Shown here: piece after piece, positions 36,761 through 49,653 of the stretch
Layout: every line of letters begins with the position of its first letter
How positions within the stretch are numbered: the stretch's first letter is position 1
DNA from: Nymphaea colorata
Taxonomy: Eukaryota; Streptophyta; Magnoliopsida; Nymphaeales; Nymphaeaceae
DNA: 64,000 nucleotides
Assembly: GCF_008831285.2 (NCBI RefSeq)
Contig: NC_045141.1
Span: forward strand, 4,047,224-4,111,223
Direction: 5' to 3'
Notes under the pieces: generated by a model
What the model was told of the DNA's origin: nothing
Database searches by the model: none
The model's input: only the letters and a program-made list of their open reading frames with translations
Made by a program: the position numbers and the translations under genes

Positions 36761-37668
36761 CAATTAACATGTATTCTCATTTAATTGTATTTAGCCACAC
36801 AGATATATGGGGAAAAGAAATTTAAGTTTCCACAAGAGAAATTAGTTTGATGTTTTGCTAATTAAGCATGATGGTCTCTCTCTCCCTCTCTCTCTTTGAT
36901 GACCAAGAAAGAGTGAGTGAAACTCCCATTCCAAGATACTCAAGTTTCTAGAAAAGTATTAGTAAGATGATATGAAGTCATCTCTTCCAAATGATATTTA
37001 CTATTAAAAGTCTTTCCAAAAAAAAGTGAGACCTGCACAACATTTTCTAAGGAAATGAACACTAAAAGATATTTAAGTCTAAAAAAAAAAGAGTTAAATA
37101 AGATGACCTAAATGCATCTCTAGCTCTCAACAATACAATAAAGACACTTGCAATTAAAACAGAATATATATATATATATATAACCTGAGTCCAGCCAGCT
37201 CATTATGGATGTGAAACCCTTCAAGTTATCTGTACGTATCACATAGCTACCAACAAAGCTCTCAATACACTTATAAAAGCATGGTTGATGTCTTCAAGTA
37301 ACATGCAATAACGAAAGCTCCTAAGCATCCCAGACAATTCAATGATATACACAAAATAAAGGATAAGTCTAACACACCAAGTGGAAAAATTGAAGCATAT
37401 TACATGTGGAATCATAGACATTCCATCTTTATTCATAAAAAGTGTTAAATATAACAGCAAAGATTGCATAAATTCAATTAGAAGAATACGTAATCACAAC
37501 GCTCCAAATATAATGGTCGACTCACCTGATTGGAAGCATAAAAAGAACTCCTGCCACAAACAGTATTTTGGTAAGCAAAGGAAGACTAGGCACTAAAATG
37601 CAGAAAAGAAGGTTGGTCATGCAATGAAACATGAATTTAAATGTGAAGACTGAGTAGTGAGCACTTAC
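36761..37668. other. interval without confident genes
   Basis: It may hold further decayed callose synthase exons on the minus strand (near 37535-37600 there is an acceptor-like CCTAG and donor GTGAGT), but the reading is too poor to call. A sequence similar to 36412-36450 (AGAGAAATTA(A/G)TT(A/T)GATG) repeats at about 36812-36856, flanking MITE copy C. Confidence 0.35.
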
Positions 37669-38074
37669 TCTTTGGTTGGCACATGAAGATACTTCATGAA
37701 AGCTTCAGGAAACTGCTCAAAAAGCTCATGAACAGCATCAACAGAATGAATCTGAAACCAGAAAGTGAAAATGTTGAAGGAACAACAGATTATCAATCTG
37801 GAAGGAAAATTAATAAAGCAAGCACACCATACTAAAATTTATAAATTAATTATTTCAGACACATAAAATAACTTGGTGTAAAAATATCAACTTAGAGCAA
37901 CAATATCTCAAAAAACCAAGCAAAACTCATGATTTCCAAGCAAAAAGCTAAACACTACCACACTAAGATAAATAGATGAACAGCATACCTTGCTAGACCA
38001 TCACTTGCCCCAAGCAAGAAGCCAACAATTGCAGAAAAGAGTGCATAGAAAATCTGAAAATTGAGAAGATAAAT
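37669..38074 (-). pseudogene. callose synthase (CalS9/10, GSL8/10-like) exon pair
   Basis: Callose synthases are large plasma-membrane 1,3-beta-glucan synthases. Minus-strand exon 37989-38074 reads IYLLNFQIFYALFSAIVGFL then LGASDGLA, matching the end of the transmembrane stretch before the conserved GARDRLGEIR. Exon 37669-37751 reads IHSVDAVHELFEQFPEAFMK then YLHVPTK, matching the following (E)IRSxEAVHxLFEQFPxAFM. Acceptors (TTTGCAG, GGTTTCAG) and donors (GTATGC, GTAAGT) are intact. The first exon ends one base short: the family's six-base Gly-Glu end is five bases here, so splicing shifts the frame. Several Arg positions are changed. The rest of this very long gene was not found. The family is clear; the exact member is inferred. 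Confidence 0.7.
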
Positions 38075-39081
38075 CTGCAAATATAGCATATCAGTACGAG
38101 ACAGCAGGAAAAAGAACTATTCAAAATAAAAAACAATGAGCCACTGCAGGACATTTTCATGAATTGTCAACGAAAACAAGGAAAAATGGTTCTACAACCA
38201 ACAATATGGAAAAACTTAACCACCTGAAACAAACTTTTTAGCTGACACACAATCATAAGAACCCAAACTATTAAGTTAAGCTTATGAATTTGACGGTATG
38301 CAAGAACCAGAAACACCCTATTCTCCTAAATCACAATTTACCTACAGAAGTTTTGACTTTGCACACCTTGACTAACCACATAACATTAATCAATAAAATC
38401 TAAAAAATGCATAGATACAAAAGAATCATCAATAAAGGAAATTAACAAATTTCTAGCAAAAACTGAGCTTTATGAAACATATTGAGGTATATACAGCACT
38501 ATCTATAAAGAACTATCTAAAGAGGAAGAGAGGTTGTAGCTCATATGAACATGTCGACAACATTAGGTCTGCCAAGCACTGCTACTGTCATGGGAAATTT
38601 TAGGTTATTTATAAGCATCCTCGTAGTCTAAGGCTCTCCAGAACCTAACGAGCTTAGCAGCTGATGTTCCCTTCAAAGCCAAAAAAGGTTTCAAGTACAC
38701 AGCCAACAAAATTTCAGCGAACTTAAGGCACAACCCCATCTCCACACTTAGGCAACCCAAGCTAGGGCTTTGAAAAATCAGTAATAGAAATATAAAGAAC
38801 ATAATACATGTATACACACTCCAAATTCTGCCACATAAGTGTCCATGTCGACCATAAATAGGACCTAGGCAGTCATAAAGTAGTTACATAGTGTATGTGG
38901 CACCTCCTCTGGCTGCAACTTCATTCAGCCATTGGCGCCACAAGCAAATGCCGGAAACCTTGTTCCTCTTTGTTTGATATGGCTAATTGCCATTTTGTGC
39001 TGCTCAACTACCAGCCAATACGTACCCTTCAGTCCATCTCTTTAGGAGCTGAGTGCTAAGCATTGGCTGAGTTGTCTCTAC
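38075..39081. other. gene-free interval
   Basis: AT-rich, without recognised exons or element ends. An acceptor-flanked upstream callose synthase exon was looked for and not found. Confidence 0.45.
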
Positions 39082-39461
39082 CATAGTCACAAATATCATC
39101 TCGGAGTTTTAAATGGTGAGGTTTTTCTCGGGTATAATACGGAGAGCTTGAAAAAAATGAGAAAAAAAGGAAAAATATGGTAAATTTTTTAAAATTTTAA
39201 AATACTAAAAATGGTGAAAAAAAAATAAGTGAGAAACTAATAACACAAACATCACAAGATAAGTAGATTTGCAACAAATAAAAAATAGAAAATGAAAAAA
39301 AAAAACTGTTTGGCATTAAAAAAAGTAAAAAACACGTTAAAAATGTGTTTTTTTCGTTTTTAACGTTTTTTTCAAAAAAACATGTTTTTTCTAAGTTTTA
39401 GGCGGCCATTTGATTTTTCGTGTTTTTTCTTTTTGGAAAAAACATGTTTTCTGTGACTATG
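39082..39461. mobile_element. hAT-like MITE with perfect 8-bp target duplication
   Basis: A 380-bp non-coding element. Ends CATAGTCACA and TGTGACTATG are perfect 10-bp inverted repeats. The flanking 8-mers are identical: GTCTCTAC at 39074-39081 and 39462-39469. An 8-bp duplication with short terminal repeats is the signature of hAT transposition. The inside is A/T-rich with poly-A and poly-T runs. A degraded sibling is at 15703. Confidence 0.9.
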
Positions 39462-39469
39462 GTCTCTAC

Positions 39470-40590
39470 TCATCATTGGCCTTCAATTGTCAACAAGTTT
39501 GTGCATATGCGCAGTTTTCATATTCCCACTTGGTCACCCATCTTCAATCCCCACAAGCCAAGTTATGAGTTTCATCTGCTACACCACATGCTATCATGAA
39601 TCATACCTCAATGTAGCATGGCCAAGCCCTTAGCACCAGGCCATGCCAACCTGCTAAGTCACTAACTTGCTATCAAATGGCCATTCCATCATTGGCCCAA
39701 TTCAACATCTAATGTCCACCCCATTATTCCAAGTCTTTGCCAACTGCCTTCATGCTTGGCCTTCTCATAGGTGTTGCGGGTTCTACATTCTCAAGTGCCG
39801 CAGTGTATGTCACTAGAGAACTAGATGGCGCCGAGGCAATGAGTAGACCCTAGAGCTTAGGCATGCCTAGGCTGGACTAAGCGCTCTAAATGAAAAAAGA
39901 TAAAAAATAAAAATGTAAAAGCTAATAAAATGCAACCAAAATATTATTATATACAGTCACATACATAAACATATACATGATTATATATAGTCACAGAAAG
40001 ACTGACAAAATAATACAAAACTAAAGAATGTTAAATAATACAAATTTATTCATATAAATACGCATACAATAACATCAGGTCTCTCTCTCTCTCTCTCTCT
40101 GGTTGGTCCACCAAAGCTATTGTGATAGACACCAAAGCTGCTTGCTTGTAATTGTGTCTCAGTGAAGGATCAATAACTTAGTGGAAGGGTTGAAAGGGGA
40201 GAGGAAACAGACATTGGCCACCGACAACTTCTTGTTAAGATAAAGGTAAGTCGCTTTGGATTGGGTCTAACCTAAACCCAATCCAAAATGTACCGTCATG
40301 TGTCTGCATTGTGGTTTTGGTGCATCAATGCAGGTACTAGAGGCTTATCAGTCGTCTCATACCCATGTTACATGGACAAAACTTAGTTTGTCAACTGAAA
40401 TGCATAGGCTACTAAGCATCTAGGCATCTTAGGCAGCATTCTACGCACTTTCAAATGGTAAGTCACCTACAACTGGCTAGCTTAGCTGATCAGCTAGGTT
40501 TACCATAAGCTTTTTTAGGCTTTACAGTTATCCATGTATACTACTAATGCACAATAACAATAATATAACCAATTGCAAGAAAAATAGTCT
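39470..40590. other. gene-free interval with (CT)n
   Basis: Contains a short (TC)n run at 40080-40100 and degraded repeat text with GCCTAGG words (39850-39890). No gene is supported. Confidence 0.45.
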
Positions 40591-41216
40591 AAGATCTGAC
40601 ATCCCCCATCCAATACATAACTTTGAGAGCCCAAATCTTACTTGTGCATGACTTTATCACAAATTTACGAGTTAACAAGGAGCCTAGTGATGTGAACCTA
40701 CTCAAGGCTCTATCAGCTCCACCTGCCTTGGTCACCAAAGGGCATACGACCCAGGGATGACGCACCAGCTCACCTCGTAGAGGCTATGGATAGTAGCTGC
40801 AACCCATCAGTTGGCCAGCCAGAATGTCACGACCAAGAGATATGTTGAGGACCCAGACCCTAGAGCCAGTGGAACCGCTGCCCTAAGCCGAATCCTCTAC
40901 CCAAGATCACTCAGGGTAGCCTATAGACTGAATCCTAAGACTCAAGACACTAAAAACAACAACAAAGTAAATAACCCGCTGGACAGAAACCCCGGCTTGA
41001 CTTTACCCTGGGACGAGGATACATGTATGGTTAACCCAATCCCGGTTTTAGACCTACTACAAGCACTAGGAGGGAAGGCTGACACGACTGCGAGGGATAT
41101 GGGATCCACTCACGACTCACAAGACTCGACCCAAACAAACTTACAGAATCATAGACTACTAGATGAGGAGGGTAGTCTACCACAGTGAAGGGTGACAGGG
41201 GTGGAAGCTGCTGGAG

Positions 41217-41675
41217 ATGGAGCTCGGCCCGCCTGGCCGAGGGTAGCACTGATGCCATTGTGGCTCAACCTGCCTGGCCGAGGACGATGTTGCTGCTGTG
41301 AAGGCTCAGCCCGCCTGGCCGAGGATGCTGCTGATGGCGCCTCAAGAGATTCGGCCTGCTTGGCCGAGGGTGACGTAGGAGCACGATCCGAGAAGCTCGA
41401 CCCACCGGGTCGAGTGCACCGAAGGGGCGAGGACGTTGCGCCTAGGGTGGCCGCTACCGCTATGGGCCATGATTGGCCTTGGTGCAGTGTTGACGATGGG
41501 GGTGTGGTAGCGACGGAGTCGGCTCGCCTGGCCGAGGTCGCCGAGATGTCTGCGACAAAGGTTCAGCAACAGGTGCGGAGAGGCCACGAGGGAGAGTTGC
41601 CAACGGTGGCGAGGGCACCTATGATTTTCGGCCCGCCTGGGGAAGATGATGGAGTTTGGTGTCGGCCCGCCTGGC
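41217..41675. repeat. irregular array of CTCGGCC-N-GGCCGAG hairpin motifs
   Basis: At least seven variants of CTCGGCCCGCCTGGCCGAGG occur at 20-130 bp spacing, for example near 41221, 41267, 41307, 41352, 41396, 41521 and 41630. Each is self-complementary. One variant (CTCGACCCACCGGGTCGAG) has compensating changes on both sides that keep the palindrome. Confidence 0.75.
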
Positions 41676-42982
41676 TGATGTTGGTGCTGTAGGAAGGTTG
41701 GCTGGGACAATGGCCGCGGGGTTATATGCTGCCGACACTTACCAACCTTGGAGGGAACCTAGCTACAAGACTCCAAGGCGAGGGGGCTAAGCTAGTAGTT
41801 AATACTCTGGCTCGGTTGAGGAGGAAGGGATTAATGGCTAAGAGAGGGGATTACGAAGAAGAAGGGAGAGATTAGCAAGGAGAATTAAAGACTCACCTTA
41901 ATTGCTCGCTTGGAACTTGAAGGGCTTGGTCCCCACGATGATGACACATGGTAGAGGGGACAGTTGAGATGAATGGTTGGAGGAGTGAATGTTCCCCACG
42001 GTGAACCGAGGAGCTCGGGAAGGAAACCCAGGAGTTAATGTCCTCCTCGTCCATGCCAAGGTGTTAAATGCTCGATAAAAGGATGAATCTGCCCTTCTTG
42101 GACTTGCCCTCCTTTAGTGCCGAAATAACTCGCCAGGGGCAGTTTTGGAAGTGGCGAGTGGCTGTTGGGTGACCACCAGAAAAGGAGCAACAGCCAGTCT
42201 TCCGACCGCCGAATGGCTGATTCCGGCCACTCAAATACACCACAGTCCTTGGTTGGTCTCGGCCCAACTTGGCCTGTTGGACAACTTGTGTCCGGGTGAT
42301 TCTTACTAGGCTGCTGGTTATGGCTCAGCCCCTCTCCACTTTGGCGCCGCTCTCAAATTTGAATGAGAGCTCCCACGACACCGTGGCTCAATGCTTGGCT
42401 CCGCCAAGTGTCCGTTGCAACCGCTACTGGCTGTCTACCAGCGGCGATCGCCACTAACCAATTGGTTTAGCTCTGTAGGTGAACCAGCTAGCTATTGCTT
42501 AGCCAGACCTTTCCGATCACTCACTCCCTGGATCATACAGGGGGAGAGAAACCTACTATGGCTGAACTTCACTAAGCCCGCCAAGATTGGGAATCTACCT
42601 TCCTTTCTAGCCAACCTTATTCCCGATGCGCTCGGGGAGAAAACGAGCCTACTAGGGTTGGTTTCAACCTAGTCTAAGAACAGCGAGAGGGATGGAATCG
42701 GGAGAGTTTATCGGTACCAACCTTGTTCTCACGCCGCCGGATTGTTGTCACGCGGATACTAACTGGGCAGAGCCACAACCCACTCTTCTCCACGTCCTTC
42801 CGAGACTCAACCAGCCTCTAACCACCTTAGTGTTCAAGGGGGCTGCACCGTGGAGAGCTTGCTCACGTGTCTGGGAAAGATGCGTAGGTCATCGGCTTCA
42901 ATGGTGATTTTCCGGCAACCACCACCTACGTTGATTTCCTCTTCTTCTTCTTGGCCAGAATCACACGGGCTGAGAGCTTCGT

Positions 42983-43141
42983 ACACCACCTTCACGGCGG
43001 GGAATTACACGCCTACATTGCGGGGATTACACGCCTTCATGGCGGGGATTACACGTCTCCACGGCGGGGATTACACGTCTCCACGGCGGGGATTACACAC
43101 ATCCACGGCTGGGATTACACGCCTCCACGGCGGGGAAGTAC
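42983..43141. repeat. tandem array of a 22-bp unit
   Basis: Seven copies of ACACGCCTCCACGGCGGGGATT, most exactly 22 bp, with few substitutions between copies. Confidence 0.92.
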
Positions 43142-43600
43142 ACACCACGCTGGTGGGGAAGAGAGATAAACTCCAAATTCTATTTCATTAACAAAGCATA
43201 ATCCCACAAATGGGGTGTACAATAGTTTAAATAGTAAAGTGTAACCGGATCAAACAGTGATCCAAGACCCGAACGAACATGTGACCCGACTCCAATTAAG
43301 CAAACCCGACCGACTAATCTAAATGCTTACCCGAACTGAAATAGGAAGACGCTACCTAGGCGGATTGTCTAAGGACTCAACTCGACTTAAAGATGACCGG
43401 ACAAACCCCAAGATGACATCCAACGGCCAAAGGAAAATGTTTATTTAGCAAAGTTAAGAAAAGCGGACGTTTTCTTTTCAAATGGCCCACGCACATTTAA
43501 ATTTCTTTTGTCATCGATTTATATAATTGGAAAAAGAAAATAAAAGGTGATTGCAAGTCCCCTTGTTATTAATTTATTTGATGGAAATCGTAAGTGAGCG

Positions 43601-44131
43601 TGTTTTCGCTTAACAAATATAATTTTATTATCTGCACTTAAATGAAATAACCTCAAATCCTTGGGATCACTTTCGTAAAATGGATATTTTCACATGAATC
43701 TCATTTTCTTCTTTGCCACAAACCCAAGGTACCCAACCCCTAACACACATTGACAAGCCTTTCCAAAAACCAGCCCCTGGTTGAGGATTAGGCCTTCCAC
43801 CTTTTATTAACAAAATCAGAACGTTTACGACTGGTGAACTTCTTAAAAAGCAGCCTTCAAATCAACGGGTGCACTTGCCATTGACCGCGTGACAAGCTTT
43901 CCTCATGCCGTGATGTGATCTAGTCAACTTGCAACAAATTTAAGTGCATGTCACTCTTTACCAAACTAGCTAGGGATATTCAATCTTGGAAATTTTATTG
44001 CCTACTACTCAACAAACCAGATTTAACAAAAGTGACCGTAAATGAGACAAAGAAAAGCGTGTGTGAACATCGAGGAACGTGATGCATGCTCCTTGGCCTA
44101 CGTTAGGTGGAAGCCTAGACGACAATTAATA
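43601..44131. other. upstream region of the peroxidase gene
   Basis: No coding sequence. It probably holds distal regulatory DNA, but I cannot name specific sites. Confidence 0.4.
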
Positions 44132-44195
44132 AATGCCCCGATTTGGTCCGAGCACATTAGTCAAGGTGAGCTCAACCACTTCGAGTCTGTCACTG

Positions 44196-44205
44196 TATAT
44201 AAATA
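44196..44205 (+). promoter_or_regulatory. TATA box of the peroxidase gene
   Basis: TATATAAATA, 66 bp upstream of the ATG. Sequences around it (CTCAACCACTT before, CTTTGGTG after) recur at the same relative places upstream of the broken copy at 63090. Confidence 0.8.
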
Positions 44206-44270
44206 AGCCCGTCCTTTGGTGTTCTTTCAACCCACCGCTTTTGATCTGTCTCATTTCAACTCCCCAAGTC

Positions 44271-45536
<1,266 letters not shown>

Positions 45537-46872
45537 GAAGGCTTGGGTTCGATTATCGATTGTAGATTAATACTTTGATTCTGATTATGCGCCCCAGAGC
45601 TTTTACAATAGCAAGATATTATACGTGTGTTTCCTTTTGGAGGCAAACTATGTTGTTTTGCCGTGTTTGTCATTTCTTACTGTTTAGTGAGCCAATCACC
45701 AAAAAACCTTTTTATGCTTTCCCTCATGAGGGTATATCGTCACCACCTGTAATGGATTTATCGTAGGCAGAATCTCCTTGATCTTTTTTGTTTCTTGTGT
45801 TGTTTCTTCATGTCAAGCACAGTTCCTAGTGTGTAACTGGTGGTACTTTCCCTTGATACCACTTACCATGCATCTGTATCTTGTGCGAGCATTATGCCGT
45901 GCGCATTGAATTTAATTTGTTCGAAAGATCAAAATGGATCGTCAAAGAATTGCACTGCGATCCTAACATTTCCACAGGAAATGGTGATGTTGTAGCCTGA
46001 GCAGCGGCAGAGTTAGGATTCTTCACTGTATAGTTAATTTCAAAATTTTATGGGGCGAAGTGAGAATTTTGTCAAAATTTATCTGGTCAATTTCAATTTT
46101 TTCAAACTTCGATGGGCCCCTGCCTCCCCCTTGGCTCCTGAACCGATAAGGCATGAGATAATTTGCCTGAAAACCCAATTAAGCAGTTGAAATAATAATT
46201 GGGCATTTGCAGTTTTTCTTATACATGACATGTTACGTAAAGAAATTGGACTTAACAAATTTGTAATTTGAAGCAGAAGCAGATAATATGCAAATGGACG
46301 ATGTTGGTTCTGCCGTATGGAGATCAGATCAGACGAATCCTGAGTACAGTATTTCCCGTCTTAGCATGTATTCTAGCTTGATTGCTTGATGTTTACACAG
46401 CTAGCTGATTAATGTTCCAGCAAATTAATCCTATTTTAAAAGCTTTCAATCTCAAAACAAAACTCGTGCCTTATTTATTATGCGGTTAGTTACCTTTTAT
46501 ATAGGAAGTAATCTTTGACGAATGTGAAAGGCCTCTTTGGTAAAACACATAATTTTACCTCGACCTCTCTTTTAATTTACATCTAAATTATGCTTTACGT
46601 ACTGGAAAAATTTTATGTAGACACACACACACACACACACACACATGTACACTTATCAACATGCAAGAACTTCAGGAAAAATTTTAATAAACCATCAACG
46701 TTATCTCATGAAAGTCATATAAGAAACATCTACTTCCCCATATGTTTTCAACTTTATAAATGTCTCTTATACAAACACCTTGTTAAAACAAAATAGCACA
46801 TGTCTACATTGTAACAAGTAAAAAATGGCAGCAGCCAAAAAAAGAAAAATAGCGAGGTAAAGCGCCACATAC
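45537..46872. other. peroxidase 3' flank and gene-free interval
   Basis: The 3' UTR and polyadenylation site should lie in the first few hundred bases; I cannot fix the site. A short (AC)n run occurs at 46621-46645. Nothing else is recognised. Confidence 0.45.
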
Positions 46873-46984
46873 CTTGAGGAAACGCAAGCACTTAGGCCAA
46901 CAGACCTTAGAGCTCAACATCTCAAAGAGCTTTTCACTTAACAATTTCATCAAACTAGTGATGGGTGAGTCTAAAACTGAAATC
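46873..46984 (-). other. unassigned exon-like segment
   Basis: Minus strand: acceptor TTACAG, 112 bp with one open frame of 37 codons (SPITSLMKLLSEKLFEMLSS, VCWPKCLRFLK) and a perfect donor AAG/GTATGT. The composition is helical and protein-like. I do not recognise the family. A second candidate with TTCAG acceptor at about 47680-47735 (VLDMLEDACESLLDSIVDES, stop) and a third near 47930-48010 (DGYRIRQMALVNTALFNRLL) lie upstream on the same strand. The three may belong to one gene relic, but phases could not be joined with confidence. Confidence 0.4.
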
Positions 46985-47013
46985 CTGTAACTAAGACCCT
47001 CAGGTTTAAAGAC

Positions 47014-47016
<3 letters not shown>

Positions 47017-47107
<91 letters not shown>
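47017..47107. repeat. (GA)n microsatellite
   Basis: About 45 uninterrupted GA units. Confidence 0.97.
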
Positions 47108-47110
<3 letters not shown>

Positions 47111-48787
47111 CCGATAGCTAGCTTTGCTCTCTTGATAACGTCATACCAAAACCTCCCACCCTACTTTGAGATAGAGATAGCCAGTTTGGCCTCCCTTGAT
47201 ACATGATCCAAGATGTGTTGGTTCTGAGAAACAATTGTTAGCAAAAGGAATGACCTGTCTGCACTTCCTCTTCTTATGCTCCTGTGAATGACACAACACA
47301 AGAACACAACACACTAATCGAGCACTTGTTTCTACAAGTGATCACAAAGGCATGACACGTGATAAGAGCACACAACACTAAAAATTTAGAGCACACTTGA
47401 AATGCTTTCTCACACTACTTTAGCCAACCCAAAGGGCCATATATATACATGTAAGAAAAAAACTGAAAAAATAAATGACATTGACTCTTGGTAACTCCAC
47501 TATGGTCATTATGGACATATTAAAAACAGAAAACTGAAAATATAATGACCATATTAAAAACAAAAAACTGAAATTTAAAATAGGGCACATGTCTTGGAAC
47601 GATGGAACTTTTGGAGAACCCAAAAGTTAAACCGTTCACCTTCTTCATAAAGGCAGCTGCATTAATTTTGCATTAACTTTCATCAACAATGCTATCCAGT
47701 AGTGACTCACAAGCATCTTCAAGCATATCTAAAACCTGAAGTAAAAAGCAAAAAACATTATAAGTTGGTCTTCATGCTGCTAAAATGCAGTATATAAAAG
47801 ATTCTTGAGAACAACATATATCGACTATTAGAAAGATAACCCCTGTCGGCTTCATTATTTGTAAAATAGATTTGCTCTTGAATCCAAAATGTTGTCATTA
47901 CCAATGGCATGCACTAGTAAGAAGACGGTTGAACAAAGCTGTATTAACAAGAGCCATCTGCCTTATTCTGTAGCCATCTTTCTCCAAAACATCATTACCA
48001 TCATCGATGGGAGTCTTTCACGAATGATATAAAAGTTGAAATCATTTGTGCAATTTAAAATTAGGATATTAGAAGGTCATTTAATAGATTGAGTTGGATA
48101 ACGAACCCGAACTGCAAATCAAATTTACAGGACAGGCTTCAAATACTTGTGACCTTTTGTAGACGGCTCAAGTGGTTCTGCTCCAAGATCTCAGTGTAGC
48201 ACTTTTTGTAGAAGTAGATGGCCCTCTACACCGGTCTAGATTCTGTTAACATATTCAAGGAATAAAAACAAGTCATATTTACACTATATTAGACCTATAT
48301 TTTAGTAGTCACAAAAGAATGGATAGATATGTGAGCTCATAAAATGCTCCTCATTATGATATGCTGCTACAGATAAAAGATTAAAGCCAAATCAGAAAGC
48401 CAAAAGGTGCACGTTGTACAAGAAATCAAGATTCCCAAATACCTAGTAGCTTAAACCTTGGAAGTTATTAAGCTTTTTCCTTATTATGATAATGACAAGA
48501 TACTTCCAAAATATCATTCATATAATTTTCCGTAGGTTTTAACTGTGTCATAAGTATGCCACAGTAATAATTTTTCTTTTTTTATCAAACTCGAACCTCG
48601 AAAAAAATCCACCTTAGTATATTAAAGAATAAGAGGAGGATTTTGAGTCACCAATATGCAATCTGGATTAAGATGGCAATCATAAACATTTTTTCACTCA
48701 ACCAAAGGCTGTCATAACCAAAGGCTGTCTATAGTAAATCACTAACAAACAAAAAAAAAGAAAGAAAGAAAAAAAATCAGTAGACAG

Positions 48788-49653
48788 TGTTGAAAAACAT
48801 AAACCAATAACAGAAAAAGCTTAGGGGATTAACATGGCACATATTTTCTTTACCCACATAAGGCCATCGGCCTTAAAATTGACAAAGTATGTCAATCTCT
48901 TATATAGGCATTACAGCTAAGATAACTCTTTATTTTAAAGAGTTGTTACAAGATATTCATTATCAACAAAACTGTTCCTTGATTTTTGTTGTAACTGTTT
49001 TCATAATCTATCGCCTTGATTTTTGCCATGATCCTTTCCAAACGATCCTTACCATGATGTTGGCATCCTTATCATTGTGTGTGTCGTTAACCATCATTCT
49101 TTTCATCTTCCCTCAAATTGGACGGCGTTTCACAAAGTCCAAATTTGCCATGGAGATTTTGTGGAGGTAGATCATGCTCTGGCAGCAATTCAGAAATCTC
49201 AAGCTTGATTCTTGAAGATTTTGTTCACACAGGATCGAGTCCTCGCTTTGGTGAAGAAGGCAGCGATCTCTTTGGTCGTCTGCAAGCCATCTTTGGGTGT
49301 TGATCTTCTTTTTCAAGCATCCTGCTCGGATACCATGTTGAAAAATATGAAGCAGTAACAGAAAAAACTTAGGGGATTAACGTGGAACATATTTTTTTTA
49401 CCCATGGAAGGCCATCGGCCTTAAAATTGACAAAGTATGTCAATCTCTTATATAGGCATTACAGCTGAGATAACTCCTTATTTTAAGGAGCTGTTACAAG
49501 ATATTCATTATCAACAAAACCGTTTCTTGATTTTTGCTGTAACTGTTTTCATAATCTATCGCCTTGATTTTTGCCATGATCCTTTCCAAATGATCCTTAC
49601 CATGATGTTGGCATCCTTATCATTGTGTGTGTCGTTAACCATCATTCTTTTTA
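48788..49653 (-). mobile_element. TRIM-like mini-LTR retrotransposon
   Basis: Two 318-bp direct repeats (48788-49105 and 49336-49653), over 90% identical, flank only 230 bp of non-coding DNA. Read on the minus strand, each LTR runs TGAAAAGAATG...TTTTTCAACA (one copy has TA in place of TG). The 5' LTR is followed at once by TGGTATCCGAGC, one base off the Met-tRNA primer site. A purine-rich TTGAGGGAAGA precedes the 3' LTR. Flanking 5-mers GACAG and GACAC are a near-perfect target duplication. With LTRs of this size and no genes it is a terminal-repeat retrotransposon in miniature, moved by another element's enzymes. Confidence 0.93.

Larger units (their letters stand above)
40597..43600 (-). 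mobile_element. probable LTR of a gypsy-like element (limits uncertain)
   Basis: A GC-rich 3-kb block in an AT-rich region, without coding motifs. The left edge has TGACATCCCCCATCC, typical of gypsy LTR ends. On the minus strand a TATA-like ACTATTTAAACTATT (about 43223-43237) is followed by TTAATGAAATAGAATTTGGA, like the arrangement in the 26.3-29.3 kb block. It holds two arrays of short repeats (41217-41675 and 42983-43141). I could not find the right end, a target duplication or adjacent pol. Long open frames inside it (for example 41192-41692) lack any known domain and are treated as chance. Confidence 0.35.

Noticed and set aside
41192-41710. 166- and 122-codon open frames on opposite strands
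   Set aside because: Composition-driven frames across the GC-rich palindrome array in a probable LTR; no domain or splice context.
42983-43141. Possible leucine-rich or other protein repeat (ITRLHGGDYT-like translation)
   Set aside because: The frame is short, lies in a GC-rich LTR-like block, and the array is better explained as a 22-bp DNA minisatellite (22 is not a multiple of 3, so the frame changes each unit).
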